Assembly: GCA_017620475.1 (NCBI GenBank)
Contig: JAFZQI010000036.1
Span: forward strand, 19,625 to 83,624
DNA from: Clostridiales bacterium
Lineage (GTDB): Bacteria > Bacillota > Clostridia > Saccharofermentanales > Saccharofermentanaceae
Length of the DNA: 64,000 bases
Direction: 5' to 3'
The position numbers and the translations under genes are program-made. Below, piece after piece: positions 46,966 to 55,795 of the stretch (the first letter of the stretch is position 1; each line of letters begins with the position of its first letter). Under the pieces are notes generated by a model, which searched no databases, was not told the DNA's origin, and worked only from the letters and a program-made list of their open reading frames with translations.

Positions 46966-47523
46966 ATGAGTAAAGTTACCGTATTTATCGCAGATGGAAC
47001 GGAAGAATCCGAGTGCATCATCACCGTCGATCTTCTTCGAAGAGCAGGCATTGAAACCGAACTGGTTTCCTATAACTCATCTCGCGAAGTGGTCACATCC
47101 CACAACGTAAAGATCATCACCGACAAAGCATTTGACGAAGCCTCTTTCGAGGACTCCGACATGCTCTTTCTCCCCGGCGGGAAAAAGGGCGTAGCGAATC
47201 TTTCCGTAAGTGAGAATGTACTCTCGGCCGTGAAGGATCAGGCGCAAAAAGGCAAATACATCGCGGCCGTTTGTGCCGGGCCGACTATACTCGGACAGCT
47301 GGGACTTCTTGAAGGGAAAAATACCACATGTTTCCCCGGCTTTGAAGACAAACTGGAAGGTGCGAACTGTACCGGCGAAGGCGTCGTTGCGGATGGAAAA
47401 ATACTAACCGGACGAGGACTCGGTTTCTCCATCGACCTGGCGATCAAAATGATCGAAGTTCTGGAAGGCGAAGACACCGCACAGAAGATCAAAAAGCAGA
47501 TCCAGCACCCCGCTACCATCTGA
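46966..47523 (+). CDS. DJ-1/PfpI family protein
   Basis: Small cytoplasmic protein of the DJ-1/YajL branch, 185 residues. The nucleophile elbow is AAVCAGPTILG with Cys near 105, and the partner Glu lies in DGTEESE near 10-16. LFLPGGKKGVANL is another family segment. Possible roles are a glyoxalase/deglycase-type or chaperone activity; the exact function is open. It ends before a long inverted repeat. Confidence 0.88.
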   Translation: MSKVTVFIADGTEESECIITVDLLRRAGIETELVSYNSSREVVTSHNVKIITDKAFDEASFEDSDMLFLPGGKKGVANLSVSENVLSAVKDQAQKGKYIAAVCAGPTILGQLGLLEGKNTTCFPGFEDKLEGANCTGEGVVADGKILTGRGLGFSIDLAIKMIEVLEGEDTAQKIKKQIQHPATI

Positions 47524-47539
47524 TCATCCGAATCCTTCG

Positions 47540-47619
47540 GTAGCGGAATGCAAATACAAGGAGCGATTACGCAGACGCGAAGCGGCGAGGACCGAGCGAC
47601 GGTATTTGCATTCCGCTAC
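47540..47619. repeat. 80-nt element with perfect 18-bp inverted repeat
   Basis: GTAGCGGAATGCAAATAC (47540-47557) and its exact complement (47602-47619) flank a GC-rich 44-nt core that is rich in GCGA/CGAG motifs. It lies between convergent genes; the right arm includes the stop codon of the HD gene. There is no T-tract. It may be a palindromic dispersed repeat (MITE/REP-like) or a strong bidirectional hairpin. Confidence 0.75.
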
Positions 47620-48230
47620 TCTTTAAGCCACCCCATCGCCACGCCGCGGTCCAGGTTCTTCACGATCCACTCATAGACCTGCGGCATGAATTCTTTTACG
47701 ATTTGGGCACGCGCTTCGACCTGCGATCTTACAGCACCGCCGTTGCGCCAGGTGTGACCTTCCGTCAGCGTATTGTGAAGAAGCGGCTGGGTACGGTCAA
47801 GGCAGGCCGCATACTTCGCGTCCACCGTCTCCATCGCATCGAATTCTTCCCAGAGGGCACGAAGCTCTGCCCCCTGCTCCGGCGGCAGCTGGGAATACAG
47901 TTTATCCGCTGCAGCGGCTTCCCGCTCAGCTTTGCTCTCGTTTCCCTTTACATCGTAGGCAAAAGTATCTCCTGCGTAGATTTCGATCAGATCATGCACG
48001 ACCAGCATCTTGATCGCACGTTCCACATTCGGTTCTTCGACACAGTACTCTTTGAAAAGAAGCGCCATGACCGCGATATGCCAGGAGTGTTCCGCATCAT
48101 TTTCATTACGGATACCGGAGATCAGCATCGTCCTTCTATAAACACTCGTCATCTTATCGATCTCGGCAGTAAACTTCAGTTGCTGATCCAGCCGCGCATT
48201 TCCTGAACTTAAAAAATCTTCTATACCCAT
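47616..48230 (-). CDS. HD-domain hydrolase, YfbR/HDDC2-like
   Basis: Metal-dependent phosphohydrolase likely acting on deoxyribonucleoside 5'-monophosphates. The 204 residues carry the metal-binding residues in ENDAEHSWHIAVMALL near 43-58, HDLIEIYAGDTFAYD near 79-93, and the distal Asp in CLDRTQPLLHN near 142. The start has a GGAAACG context with a weak site. It ends within the right arm of the inverted repeat. Confidence 0.85.
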   Translation of the reverse strand: MGIEDFLSSGNARLDQQLKFTAEIDKMTSVYRRTMLISGIRNENDAEHSWHIAVMALLFKEYCVEEPNVERAIKMLVVHDLIEIYAGDTFAYDVKGNESKAEREAAAADKLYSQLPPEQGAELRALWEEFDAMETVDAKYAACLDRTQPLLHNTLTEGHTWRNGGAVRSQVEARAQIVKEFMPQVYEWIVKNLDRGVAMGWLKE

Positions 48231-48242
48231 TTTCGTTTCCTC

Positions 48243-49508
48243 TTACACTTTCTTAATAATGATCTCGGCTGTAAATCCTCCGCCCTCGCGGTTACGAAGT
48301 TCCAATCCGCCGCCCATTCTCTCCATAAAATTCGATGCCAGATAAAGCCCCAGTCCGCTTCCGTCCTTTCCGGATTCTGTCGCTGCAGAGCCGCGGTAGA
48401 ACTTCGATGTCAGCATATCCAGTTCTTCCTCCGGCACACCGGGACCACGATCCGACAGCATCACGTGCACGTGATCCGCTTCCGATGTAAAGTCCACCTC
48501 GAGCGGCGTCCCCGCATACTTAAACGAATTCACGGCGATATTATCGATGACCTGTTCCAGACGAAGCTTATCCACCAGGATCAGGCACTCCGGCACCTCG
48601 CCGTGCTTTTCGACCGTCCCGTAGTACTGAAGATCCGACAGCATCTCCGAAATGATCTTCGAGGACTCCTCTTTCGGCACCACCTTGAGTTCTTCCAGTT
48701 CCTCGAGCGTCGCCTTAAACATGTTATCCACCAGATGTTCCACCGAAGCCGCCTTGGACTTGATCACCGCAACCTTCTCCTGAACATCAGGATTCGGATA
48801 CTTCACTTCCATAACCTCACATGTGGCCTTGATCGTCGCTACCGGAGTCTTGATATCGTGGGACAGTTCCGCCACCAGTTCCTGCTTGCTTCTTGTCGCC
48901 TTCGCTTCACGCTCGGCGGAGTTCTTCAGTTCCTCTCTCATCCGATCGAAGGACTCGGTAAACGCACCGAAATAATTCTGTTTCGTCATTTCCAGCGGCA
49001 CATCCAGATTACCCTTGCTGACCTGCGCAGCAAAGGTCGAGAGTTTTCGGAACGGACGGATAAAGCAATACCAGATATAGGCAAGAAGCAACATCCCCAG
49101 GACATACACCGCAATACAAACCGTAAGGAGCTGCGTCCGCTGTTTCGACACAATGGACCTGTATTCGGCTTCCCTCGCGGAAAAAGCGATCTTCCCCACG
49201 ATCACCCCGTCTTCCCGGTAATCGAAGACCGACCGTCCCGAACGGATCCATTCATTATTCACGGATTCATAAATGTCATCGGAAAGAAGAACGATCTCAC
49301 AGTCATAGTTCTTTTCAAGAAGAGCGATCTGCGATGGCATCTCCTCAGGCGGAGTCTCCCGAAGCTTCCCGGAGATCTCGTTCACCTGCGTATTTAAGGA
49401 AAGCATATCGATCGGAAAATCCCTGCCCGTCTCGATCCTTTGCCATAAAAACAGGAATACCAGAATCACCAGAAGTGTATATCCGATTGCTATCACTTTG
49501 ACCTTCAT
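48243..49508 (-). CDS. Sensor histidine kinase
   Basis: Membrane kinase of the two-component pair with the following response-regulator gene. The 421 residues have TM1 near 6-22, an extracytoplasmic loop of about 110 residues, TM2 near 133-156, a HAMP domain, the H box ELSHDIKTPVATIK near 215, and a HATPase with N box DNIAVNSFKY, DRGPGVPEEEL and the GSGLGLYLA G2 box. The true start at 49508 overlaps the regulator stop (ATGA). A role in controlling the ABC transporter at 51.7 kb is plausible. Confidence 0.9.
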   Translation of the reverse strand: MKVKVIAIGYTLLVILVFLFLWQRIETGRDFPIDMLSLNTQVNEISGKLRETPPEEMPSQIALLEKNYDCEIVLLSDDIYESVNNEWIRSGRSVFDYREDGVIVGKIAFSAREAEYRSIVSKQRTQLLTVCIAVYVLGMLLLAYIWYCFIRPFRKLSTFAAQVSKGNLDVPLEMTKQNYFGAFTESFDRMREELKNSAEREAKATRSKQELVAELSHDIKTPVATIKATCEVMEVKYPNPDVQEKVAVIKSKAASVEHLVDNMFKATLEELEELKVVPKEESSKIISEMLSDLQYYGTVEKHGEVPECLILVDKLRLEQVIDNIAVNSFKYAGTPLEVDFTSEADHVHVMLSDRGPGVPEEELDMLTSKFYRGSAATESGKDGSGLGLYLASNFMERMGGGLELRNREGGGFTAEIIIKKV

Positions 49509-50203
49509 GACGGGATCTCCAGAATATAGCCCGTGCCCCAGATGGTCTTGATCCACTTCGGTTCATTGGGATTCTCCTCGATCTTCTCGCGGAGCCTTCG
49601 GATATGGACATTGAGCGTACCGTCACTATAGAACGAATCGCCCCACACTTCATCGAAAAGCTGTTCCTTGGAAACGATGGTGTTCCTATGGGCATAAAGG
49701 CATGAAAGAAGCGCGAACTCCTTCGCCTTAAGTGCGATACTCTTCCCTTCAATATGGACGCTCATGGTCGCCTCGTCTATGGCAAAAGCACTGTTTCCGG
49801 AAACCTGTGCGGAACCTGCGGCGCCACGTTCCTTCATGGCCTCCAGGCGCTTGAGGTGCACCTTCACTTTCGCAAGAAGAACACTCAGCGTATACGGTTT
49901 CTTCACATAATCGTCGCCGCCGATATTCAGGGCTACCAGCACATCATCATCGCTTTGTCTTGCAGAGATAAAGAGGATCGGCGTATCGTACTCCTCACGA
50001 AGTTTCTTACAAAGAGCAAACCCGCTGTCATGACCTAGATTGATATCCAGAAGGAAAACATCCGCCGTATTTTCCGAAAGAAAATCGAGGCATTCTTCCA
50101 CGGTGGAAACACACGCGCAAGATACCTCGAACATCTCAAAGTATTCCTTCGTCATTTTGGAAAGATCGATCTCATCGTCAATGATCAGGCAGTTGTAGTG
50201 CAT
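49505..50203 (-). CDS. OmpR-type response regulator
   Basis: The 232 residues comprise a receiver (IIDDEID at 7-13, phospho-acceptor Asp in VFLLDINLGHDSGF near 54, conserved Lys in VKKPYTL near 103) and a winged-helix output domain (residues about 135-230, ending WIKTIWGTGYILEIPS). It precedes its kinase gene with a 4-nt overlap. OmpR-type regulators bind direct repeats of about 10-11 bp; a matching array lies upstream of the ABC transporter 1.4 kb away. Confidence 0.93.
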   Translation of the reverse strand: MHYNCLIIDDEIDLSKMTKEYFEMFEVSCACVSTVEECLDFLSENTADVFLLDINLGHDSGFALCKKLREEYDTPILFISARQSDDDVLVALNIGGDDYVKKPYTLSVLLAKVKVHLKRLEAMKERGAAGSAQVSGNSAFAIDEATMSVHIEGKSIALKAKEFALLSCLYAHRNTIVSKEQLFDEVWGDSFYSDGTLNVHIRRLREKIEENPNEPKWIKTIWGTGYILEIPS

Positions 50204-50235
50204 GAAAGAATCCCCTTTTCACTCTCGCTACAACA

Positions 50236-50241
50236 AGTATA
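50236..50241 (-). promoter_or_regulatory. Promoter of two-component operon
   Basis: Minus strand TGCTATACT, an extended -10 identical to that before pgi. Start near 50229, 26 nt before the regulator gene. Confidence 0.55.
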
Positions 50242-50294
50242 GCACAACTGCCGGAGTTTACTCACACCAGAAGACGCGACCGTTACGTTTATAA

Positions 50295-51494
50295 TCAGAT
50301 CGTCAGCGTCATCTCTTCATTATCGGTAAGTTCCGTCTTTTGGGATCTTCCGTCGGCACTCACTTCATACTCGCCCTTGAAGGCATCCACCATGGCATAG
50401 CCGTTTTCATCCGTTACGACCTCGGTATCCGTCCACCACTCTTCTTTTACGAGTTTTCTGAGCATCTTGTAGGACGGTTTAAGAGAATTATCCAAACGGA
50501 TGTATCCGCTCGGCGCTTTGAGCCATGCGCCATCCCGGTAATCCCAGGTCGTGATCGCCTCGACCTGCGGATGCGAGAACAAGATACGGTACATCTCTTC
50601 GATTTCTCTTGCCTGACGCTCTTCACCTTCCGGTGTTGTCGGCCACTCATCCACCTGCCAGTCATTCAGGTCCTCGATATAAGCCGGCATGATCGAACCG
50701 GAGACCAGGGTATTTTCGGTAAAGTGGATCGGCAGTCCGAAATGATCAAATCTGGCGAGCACTTCCTCGAGTTTCTCCTTCCCCCAATAGCCCTGGTGCT
50801 GATGCGACTGGATACCGATCGCGCTGATCGGAACACCCGCGTTAAGACATCCGTCGATAAGGATCTCATAGTTAGTGGAAGTATTAAAATCATTCAGCAG
50901 AAGTGTCGCCTCGGGATTACACTTATGTGCCTCATCGAACACGGCCTTGATCAGGCCCACGCGGCCCTTCTCCTTGCAGATACGGGTCATGGCATTATCG
51001 TACTTATCGAAGATCGGCATGATGACCACTTCATTGATCACATCCCACATATCGATCACACCCTTAAACCCGTTTACTTCACGGTCGATCCTCTCCAGCT
51101 GCTTACGAAGGATCGTCTCGTTATCATATTTCATCAGCCAGTCCGCGCATACGGTATGCCAGCAAAGCGGATGGCCTTTCACCTTCACGTTTTTGCTCTG
51201 CAGATACTTCGCTGTCGCCATCAGAAGTTCCTGATCCGGTTTTCCTTCCTCCGGTTCATATCTTCCCCAATAAAATGGGAGCGTCCCGTAGTTAAAGATC
51301 TCCAGCCAGCTGTCCGTGATCTGCTTATACTCTTCCGTTCCTTTATCAACATACTCCTTAAAATCAAAAGCCCCGCAGCCGAAGAGGAACTTGTGATTCG
51401 TCTGCTTCACACGAATGCTCTTATTTGAAAGCGGATTCCCCGCCTGATCTACAAAACGAACCCGCTTCAGTACTTTTCGATGAGAAATATCCAT
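50295..51494 (-). CDS. GH10 endo-1,4-beta-xylanase, cytoplasmic
   Basis: Glycoside hydrolase family 10 enzyme, 399 residues, without a signal peptide, so it probably cleaves imported xylo-oligosaccharides. The acid/base Glu lies in MWDVINEVVI near 155, the nucleophile in LPIHFTENTLVSG near 262, and GHPLCWHTVC and TTWDYRDGAW are family segments. Residues 1-35 form an N-terminal strand-rich part typical of related clostridial GH10 proteins. The C terminus (about 350-399) adds a small beta-rich segment after the barrel. No xylan transporter or other xylanase lies nearby. Confidence 0.92.
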   Translation of the reverse strand: MDISHRKVLKRVRFVDQAGNPLSNKSIRVKQTNHKFLFGCGAFDFKEYVDKGTEEYKQITDSWLEIFNYGTLPFYWGRYEPEEGKPDQELLMATAKYLQSKNVKVKGHPLCWHTVCADWLMKYDNETILRKQLERIDREVNGFKGVIDMWDVINEVVIMPIFDKYDNAMTRICKEKGRVGLIKAVFDEAHKCNPEATLLLNDFNTSTNYEILIDGCLNAGVPISAIGIQSHQHQGYWGKEKLEEVLARFDHFGLPIHFTENTLVSGSIMPAYIEDLNDWQVDEWPTTPEGEERQAREIEEMYRILFSHPQVEAITTWDYRDGAWLKAPSGYIRLDNSLKPSYKMLRKLVKEEWWTDTEVVTDENGYAMVDAFKGEYEVSADGRSQKTELTDNEEMTLTI

Positions 51495-51609
51495 ACCTGC
51501 ACCTGCCTTTTCTTGATAGTATCATCGTATCATCCTGCAAGTTTAAAATCTTTCACTATTCCTTCCAAAACTACTGTTTTTTTGCCGACAGAAGAGGCGT
51601 GATATCACG

Positions 51610-51653
51610 TGTAAGAAACAGTTAAGAATTGCACAAGATTTGCGTAAAGCATT
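51610..51653. promoter_or_regulatory. Four 11-bp direct repeats upstream of ABC operon
   Basis: TAAGAA (51612), TAAGAA (51623), CAAGAT (51634) and TAAAGC (51645) recur exactly 11 bp apart. They lie 70-110 nt before the ATPase gene. This spacing is that of OmpR/PhoB-type half-sites. A promoter was not clear, which fits activator dependence. Confidence 0.55.
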
Positions 51654-51721
51654 TTCTTCCCGGGAACCGTACACTAAGATCGTAGGATCCAAAAAACACA
51701 TTCATCAAGGAGAACGACAAT

Positions 51722-52543
51722 ATGCAGACAACATTACACGTAAAAGATAAAAGCACGACCGAGAAAGAGGTGCATACTATGAACACTAAGGAATCCATCC
51801 TCCAGGCCAAAGACCTGTGCAAGTCCTTTTCCAACGACAGCGTCCAGCAGCATGTACTGAAGAACCTGAATATCCAGATCAGAAAAGGCGACTTCACCGT
51901 CATTATGGGAGACTCCGGCGCCGGCAAGTCCACTCTCCTTTATGCCCTCTCCGGCATGGACCGTCCGAGCCTCGGCTCGATCTCCTACGGCAGCGAAGAG
52001 ATCTCCAAATACAGTAACGATAAGCTCGCCCTCTTCAGAAGGAAGCACTGCGGATTTGTTTTCCAGCAGAACTACTTAAACGATACGATGAGCGTTCTGG
52101 ACAACATCATGGTCAGTGGCCTGCTGAAGCATAAGAACCGTAAAGAACTCGCCGCAAAAGCGAAGAAGCTCCTCGCCCAGGTAGGGATCGACGAGAAAAG
52201 CTACGGCAAATTCCCGAACCAGCTGAGTGGCGGCGAACAGCAGAGAGTCGCCCTCGTAAGATCCGTCATCAACGACCCGGAAGTGCTCTTCGCCGATGAG
52301 CCGACGGGTGCCCTCAACTCCCAGAACACCAACGCCGTTCTCGATGTCCTTACCGAGATGAACGACAGAGGACAGAGCATCGTAATGGTTACCCACACCG
52401 TGGCCGCCGCAGAACGCGGTAACCGCATCCTGTACCTGCGTGACGGCGTGATCTGTGACGAGATCGAACTGACACCTTATAACGGCCCGGACAGAGAACG
52501 TCACGTCGCTCTGCGCACATTCCTTTCGAACATGGGGTGGTAA
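51722..52543 (+). CDS. ABC transporter ATPase (MacB/BceA-like)
   Basis: Cytoplasmic ATPase of an FtsX-type exporter. The 273 residues contain Walker A GDSGAGKSTLLYALSG near 63, the Q loop FVFQQNYLND, signature NQLSGGEQQRVALVRS near 166, and Walker B EVLFADEPTGALNSQ near 187. The first 19 residues are extra; a second ATG at 51779 is possible, but AAGGAG stands before 51722. The permease gene follows after 3 nt. Such pairs export peptides or lipoproteins, or give resistance to cell-envelope antimicrobials. Confidence 0.93.
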   Translation: MQTTLHVKDKSTTEKEVHTMNTKESILQAKDLCKSFSNDSVQQHVLKNLNIQIRKGDFTVIMGDSGAGKSTLLYALSGMDRPSLGSISYGSEEISKYSNDKLALFRRKHCGFVFQQNYLNDTMSVLDNIMVSGLLKHKNRKELAAKAKKLLAQVGIDEKSYGKFPNQLSGGEQQRVALVRSVINDPEVLFADEPTGALNSQNTNAVLDVLTEMNDRGQSIVMVTHTVAAAERGNRILYLRDGVICDEIELTPYNGPDRERHVALRTFLSNMGW

Positions 52544-52546
52544 GAT

Positions 52547-54895
52547 ATGTATTCACTGTTTTTTATTGCAAAAAATAATCTCAAAAAGCACAAGGGCGAG
52601 GTCGCGATCCTGTTTACGCTGATTTTCCTGGCCGCCCTTCTTCTCTTCTGCAGCCTCTCGCTGATGCTCAGCGGCCCGGCCGCCATCGAGGCCAACGACA
52701 AGAAATATCACGTTTCCGACCTTCTGATCTTCACGACAACGGAAATGCAGGAAAACCTTCCCGAGGCCATGGCCAAGATCGAAGCAGTCGAAGGCAGCGA
52801 AATGGTCGAGTCAACACCGATCGTCAACTTACTTGGCGATTACTACACCGGAAACAAGACCGCGGAAGACGCGATCTCTTATCAGTTCTTCATCGGCGAC
52901 TCCAGCAAGCCTACATACATGAATGCCATCCCGGAAGAATTCGAGAACTTAAGCGACTCCGAGATTGTCGTTCCCTACTTTTTGAAGGATACCGTTAAAG
53001 CCGGAGACAAACTCTATCTTAAGATCGCAGGCGAGTTCAAGGAATTCACAGTCAAGGGCTATCTCGAGCATATGTACTTCGCGACCTCGATGAATATCTC
53101 AGGATATTTCTGCATCGTCAGCCACAACGACTATACCCTCATCGAAAACAACGTCACCCAAGACGCGAGAGGCTCATTCATCTACTGCAAAGTCGCGAAA
53201 GGAACCGATCTGGATACATACGATAAGGCTGTCCAGCATGCTTTTGACGGATCGGAAACACCGGGTACCGTTACCCGCTCCCTGATGGATATGGCCACCC
53301 TTGCAATGGCGGAGATAGCTTCCGCAATCGTTCTTCTGTTCACCGTGATCCTGGTCGGTCTGGCACTGATCATCATGCACTTCTCGATTAAGAACTTCAT
53401 CGAGATGAACATACAGAACATCGGCCTTCTACAGGCCACCGGCTATTCGGCCCGTGCGCTCCGCTTCTCCTGCGTGATGGAAGAAATGCTCATCTGCGGG
53501 GTAGCCACAGTATCTGCCATCGGGGTCGGATGCCTGATCACGACTCCATTAAATGCGATCGAAGGAAGTCTGATGGGCCTTTCCGGGTTCACCGGTATCT
53601 GCATCCCGGCCCTCCTTTCTACACTGATCGGTATCCCGGTTGCGGTATTCCTCGGAACACTCGTCGCTTCGAGAAGCTATAAGAAACTGACCGTTCTCGA
53701 ATCTCTCCGAAGCGGCATCCAGAACCACAACTTCAAGAAGAATCATTTCGCACTGGAAAAGACTTCTCTTCCGCTGGATCTGGCTCTTTCCGGCAAGCAG
53801 ATCTTCGGCCGGCCGAAGAAGAACATCTTCATCGCACTGATCATCGCAGTACTTACCTTCTCGACGCTGCAGGGATTTACGGTCTACCAGAACTTCGCCC
53901 TTCAGCAGGAATCCCTTCTGAAGCTCGTCGGATTTGAAGCGGCGGATATACAGTGCACCTTGTACGAGCATCCGGAAATCGTTTCCGAACTGGAGGCGGA
54001 TCCCCGCGTAGAGCGCACCCTGCTTTCGAGTTATCTCAAGAACGTCGAGGTACGCTCGGCAACGAAGAGCACTTCTCTGGGAATCGATGTTTACAGCGAC
54101 GTAGACGCCCTGCAGTATGAATACATGCTGGAAGGCCGCCGTCCGCAGAAAGAAAACGAGATCGTGCTGACCATCACGAATGCGAAAAAGCTTGATGTCA
54201 AGCTTGGTGACACGGTGAACGTCATCGCTCCGAAGTCAGAAGAATCGGTTGCGTATACCGTTTGCGGTATCGACCAGAAGATCAACAACATGGGAAACAA
54301 AGCCATGATGTGTGAGGAAGGTGCCCTTCGCATCGATCCGGAGCACAGATTCACGGATTGCATGGTCTATCTGAAAGACGGCGTCTCCGTCAAAGACTTC
54401 CAGAAAGAATGGGCGGCAACGCATCCGAAGGACAACTTTATACTGGTCGATGATCTCATCGGCAGCACAATCGAGACCCTGGTTTCAGCCATGAGCGCAA
54501 TCTGCGTCATCTTCGTTGTCCTGACCTGCTTCGTCGTTATCCTCACGGAGATCCTCCTGACCCGATCGCAGATCATCCGTGAAAGATCCGAACTCGGCGT
54601 CAGCAAGGCCATCGGATACACCTCCGGCGAACTGATCCGGAGAATGATCATGAGCACCCTTCCGGTCGTCGTGATCGGCGTGCTCGCAGGATTTCTCCTG
54701 CAGCTCCTGCTGAACGACAAGATGATGGCCCTCGGTCTTTCCTCCTTCGGCATCGCCCAGTCGAACCTCACGACCCATCCGCTGTGGTTCCCGCTGACCA
54801 TGCTCATCATTGTCGCCTGCGCGATCCTGACCGGATTCTTCTGCAGCAAACGGATCAGCAAGCTTGAACCCGTCCGCATCTTGAAGGAAGAGTAA
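52547..54895 (+). CDS. ABC transporter permease, FtsX family
   Basis: Membrane partner of the ATPase, 782 residues. TM1 lies near 18-42. A first external domain (about 50-245) is followed by three TM segments with the FtsX pattern (near 255-385). After FIALIIAVLTFSTLQGFTVY comes a second external domain (about 450-635) and a second FtsX block near 640-775, ending KRISKLEPVRILKEE. Tandem FtsX halves in one chain are usual for clostridial antimicrobial-peptide exporters. It is larger than BceB (about 650). Substrate unknown. Confidence 0.9.
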   Translation: MYSLFFIAKNNLKKHKGEVAILFTLIFLAALLLFCSLSLMLSGPAAIEANDKKYHVSDLLIFTTTEMQENLPEAMAKIEAVEGSEMVESTPIVNLLGDYYTGNKTAEDAISYQFFIGDSSKPTYMNAIPEEFENLSDSEIVVPYFLKDTVKAGDKLYLKIAGEFKEFTVKGYLEHMYFATSMNISGYFCIVSHNDYTLIENNVTQDARGSFIYCKVAKGTDLDTYDKAVQHAFDGSETPGTVTRSLMDMATLAMAEIASAIVLLFTVILVGLALIIMHFSIKNFIEMNIQNIGLLQATGYSARALRFSCVMEEMLICGVATVSAIGVGCLITTPLNAIEGSLMGLSGFTGICIPALLSTLIGIPVAVFLGTLVASRSYKKLTVLESLRSGIQNHNFKKNHFALEKTSLPLDLALSGKQIFGRPKKNIFIALIIAVLTFSTLQGFTVYQNFALQQESLLKLVGFEAADIQCTLYEHPEIVSELEADPRVERTLLSSYLKNVEVRSATKSTSLGIDVYSDVDALQYEYMLEGRRPQKENEIVLTITNAKKLDVKLGDTVNVIAPKSEESVAYTVCGIDQKINNMGNKAMMCEEGALRIDPEHRFTDCMVYLKDGVSVKDFQKEWAATHPKDNFILVDDLIGSTIETLVSAMSAICVIFVVLTCFVVILTEILLTRSQIIRERSELGVSKAIGYTSGELIRRMIMSTLPVVVIGVLAGFLLQLLLNDKMMALGLSSFGIAQSNLTTHPLWFPLTMLIIVACAILTGFFCSKRISKLEPVRILKEE

Positions 54896-54921
54896 GAGGA
54901 TTTCCCTAATAAGGCACAAAA

Positions 54922-54954
54922 AACCCGCAGAGTTGATTGCCAACTTTGCGGGTT
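54922..54954 (-). terminator. Intrinsic terminator
   Basis: AACCCGCA-stem hairpin closing with TGCGGGTT. On the minus strand a run of six T follows, so it ends the lipoprotein gene at 55031. On the plus strand only a weak T-rich tail follows, where it may also serve the permease gene. Confidence 0.85.
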
Positions 54955-55030
54955 CGCTTATCTTAAGACAATTCTTTTTCCCGGTGCAGATTCCGGAGAT
55001 TACGATCATCAGCGAGACGACATTCTGCAA

Positions 55031-55540
55031 TTACGTTTCGTCAGTAGTATCGTCTTCCGGAGCCTCCTGCTGCGTGACCGTAATGGTCAGATCATCATCC
55101 ACCACGATCTCGTAATAGTAGACTTCTTCTTCCACGATCGGAGATGTCCCTCTAACGGTCATCGCCGTCGTGCCAGGTGAAAGCGACGTCACCTCCACCG
55201 TGTAATCATATGAGGCTCCATCGAGTTCTTCGTGGTTCTGATCTCCGTAATCTCGCCATCCCCTGTAGGAGGCAATCGATTCGTCATCGATCGTCACTTC
55301 AAATTCCGGTCCGCCTCCGTCAAAAGAACTGTAACGGAATACTGCCACTCTTTTCGGGTCCACCTCAGATGATTCACTTACTGTCATCGTACTCGTCTCC
55401 TCCGTTTCCGTCGTTGTCGTTTTCTTCGTTTTATCGTTTTTCTTCTTGCTCGTTTCCTTCTCCTTGCATCCCGATAACGCCATAGACGAAATCAGCAGCA
55501 GACTTACCACAAGGATCAGGCGCTTCTCTTTCTTCCTCAT
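55031..55540 (-). CDS. Hypothetical lipoprotein
   Basis: The 169 residues begin with a signal peptide (LILVVSLLLISSM) and lipobox ALSGC with Cys25. A Lys/Thr/Glu-rich spacer follows (about 27-58). The remaining 100 residues have a beta-rich pattern ending in the EVTSLSPGTTAMTV segment that recalls bacterial Ig-like (BIG2) domains. The tail is acidic. No function is assigned. It stands alone between the ABC operon and the SGNH gene. Confidence 0.7.
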   Translation of the reverse strand: MRKKEKRLILVVSLLLISSMALSGCKEKETSKKKNDKTKKTTTTETEETSTMTVSESSEVDPKRVAVFRYSSFDGGGPEFEVTIDDESIASYRGWRDYGDQNHEELDGASYDYTVEVTSLSPGTTAMTVRGTSPIVEEEVYYYEIVVDDDLTITVTQQEAPEDDTTDET

Positions 55541-55755
55541 TGCACTTCCTCTTTTTGCAGAAAAAACTCCGCTTCTTTATGCCGGTCAAGGTTCGCACGC
55601 CGGGCGTTGTTTTTCCGGGGCGCCCGGTGCTCACCCTTCGCTTACGATCACATTATACATCTTTCCTTTCCATCGCGAAAAGAACCGGCCGTCTTATCGA
55701 TCCGGCTCCCGTCCCGGTAAATCATCCCGGCATGATCTTCATCCGGGAGATTTGG

Positions 55756-55761
55756 TATAAT
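55756..55761 (+). promoter_or_regulatory. Promoter of SGNH-EEP genes
   Basis: Extended -10 TGGTATAAT. Start near 55768, 28 nt before the SGNH gene. Upstream, a GC-rich imperfect hairpin lies near 55593-55630. Confidence 0.65.
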
Positions 55762-55795
55762 GAGTTTATGAGAGGATTGAAAGGGGGACATGATC

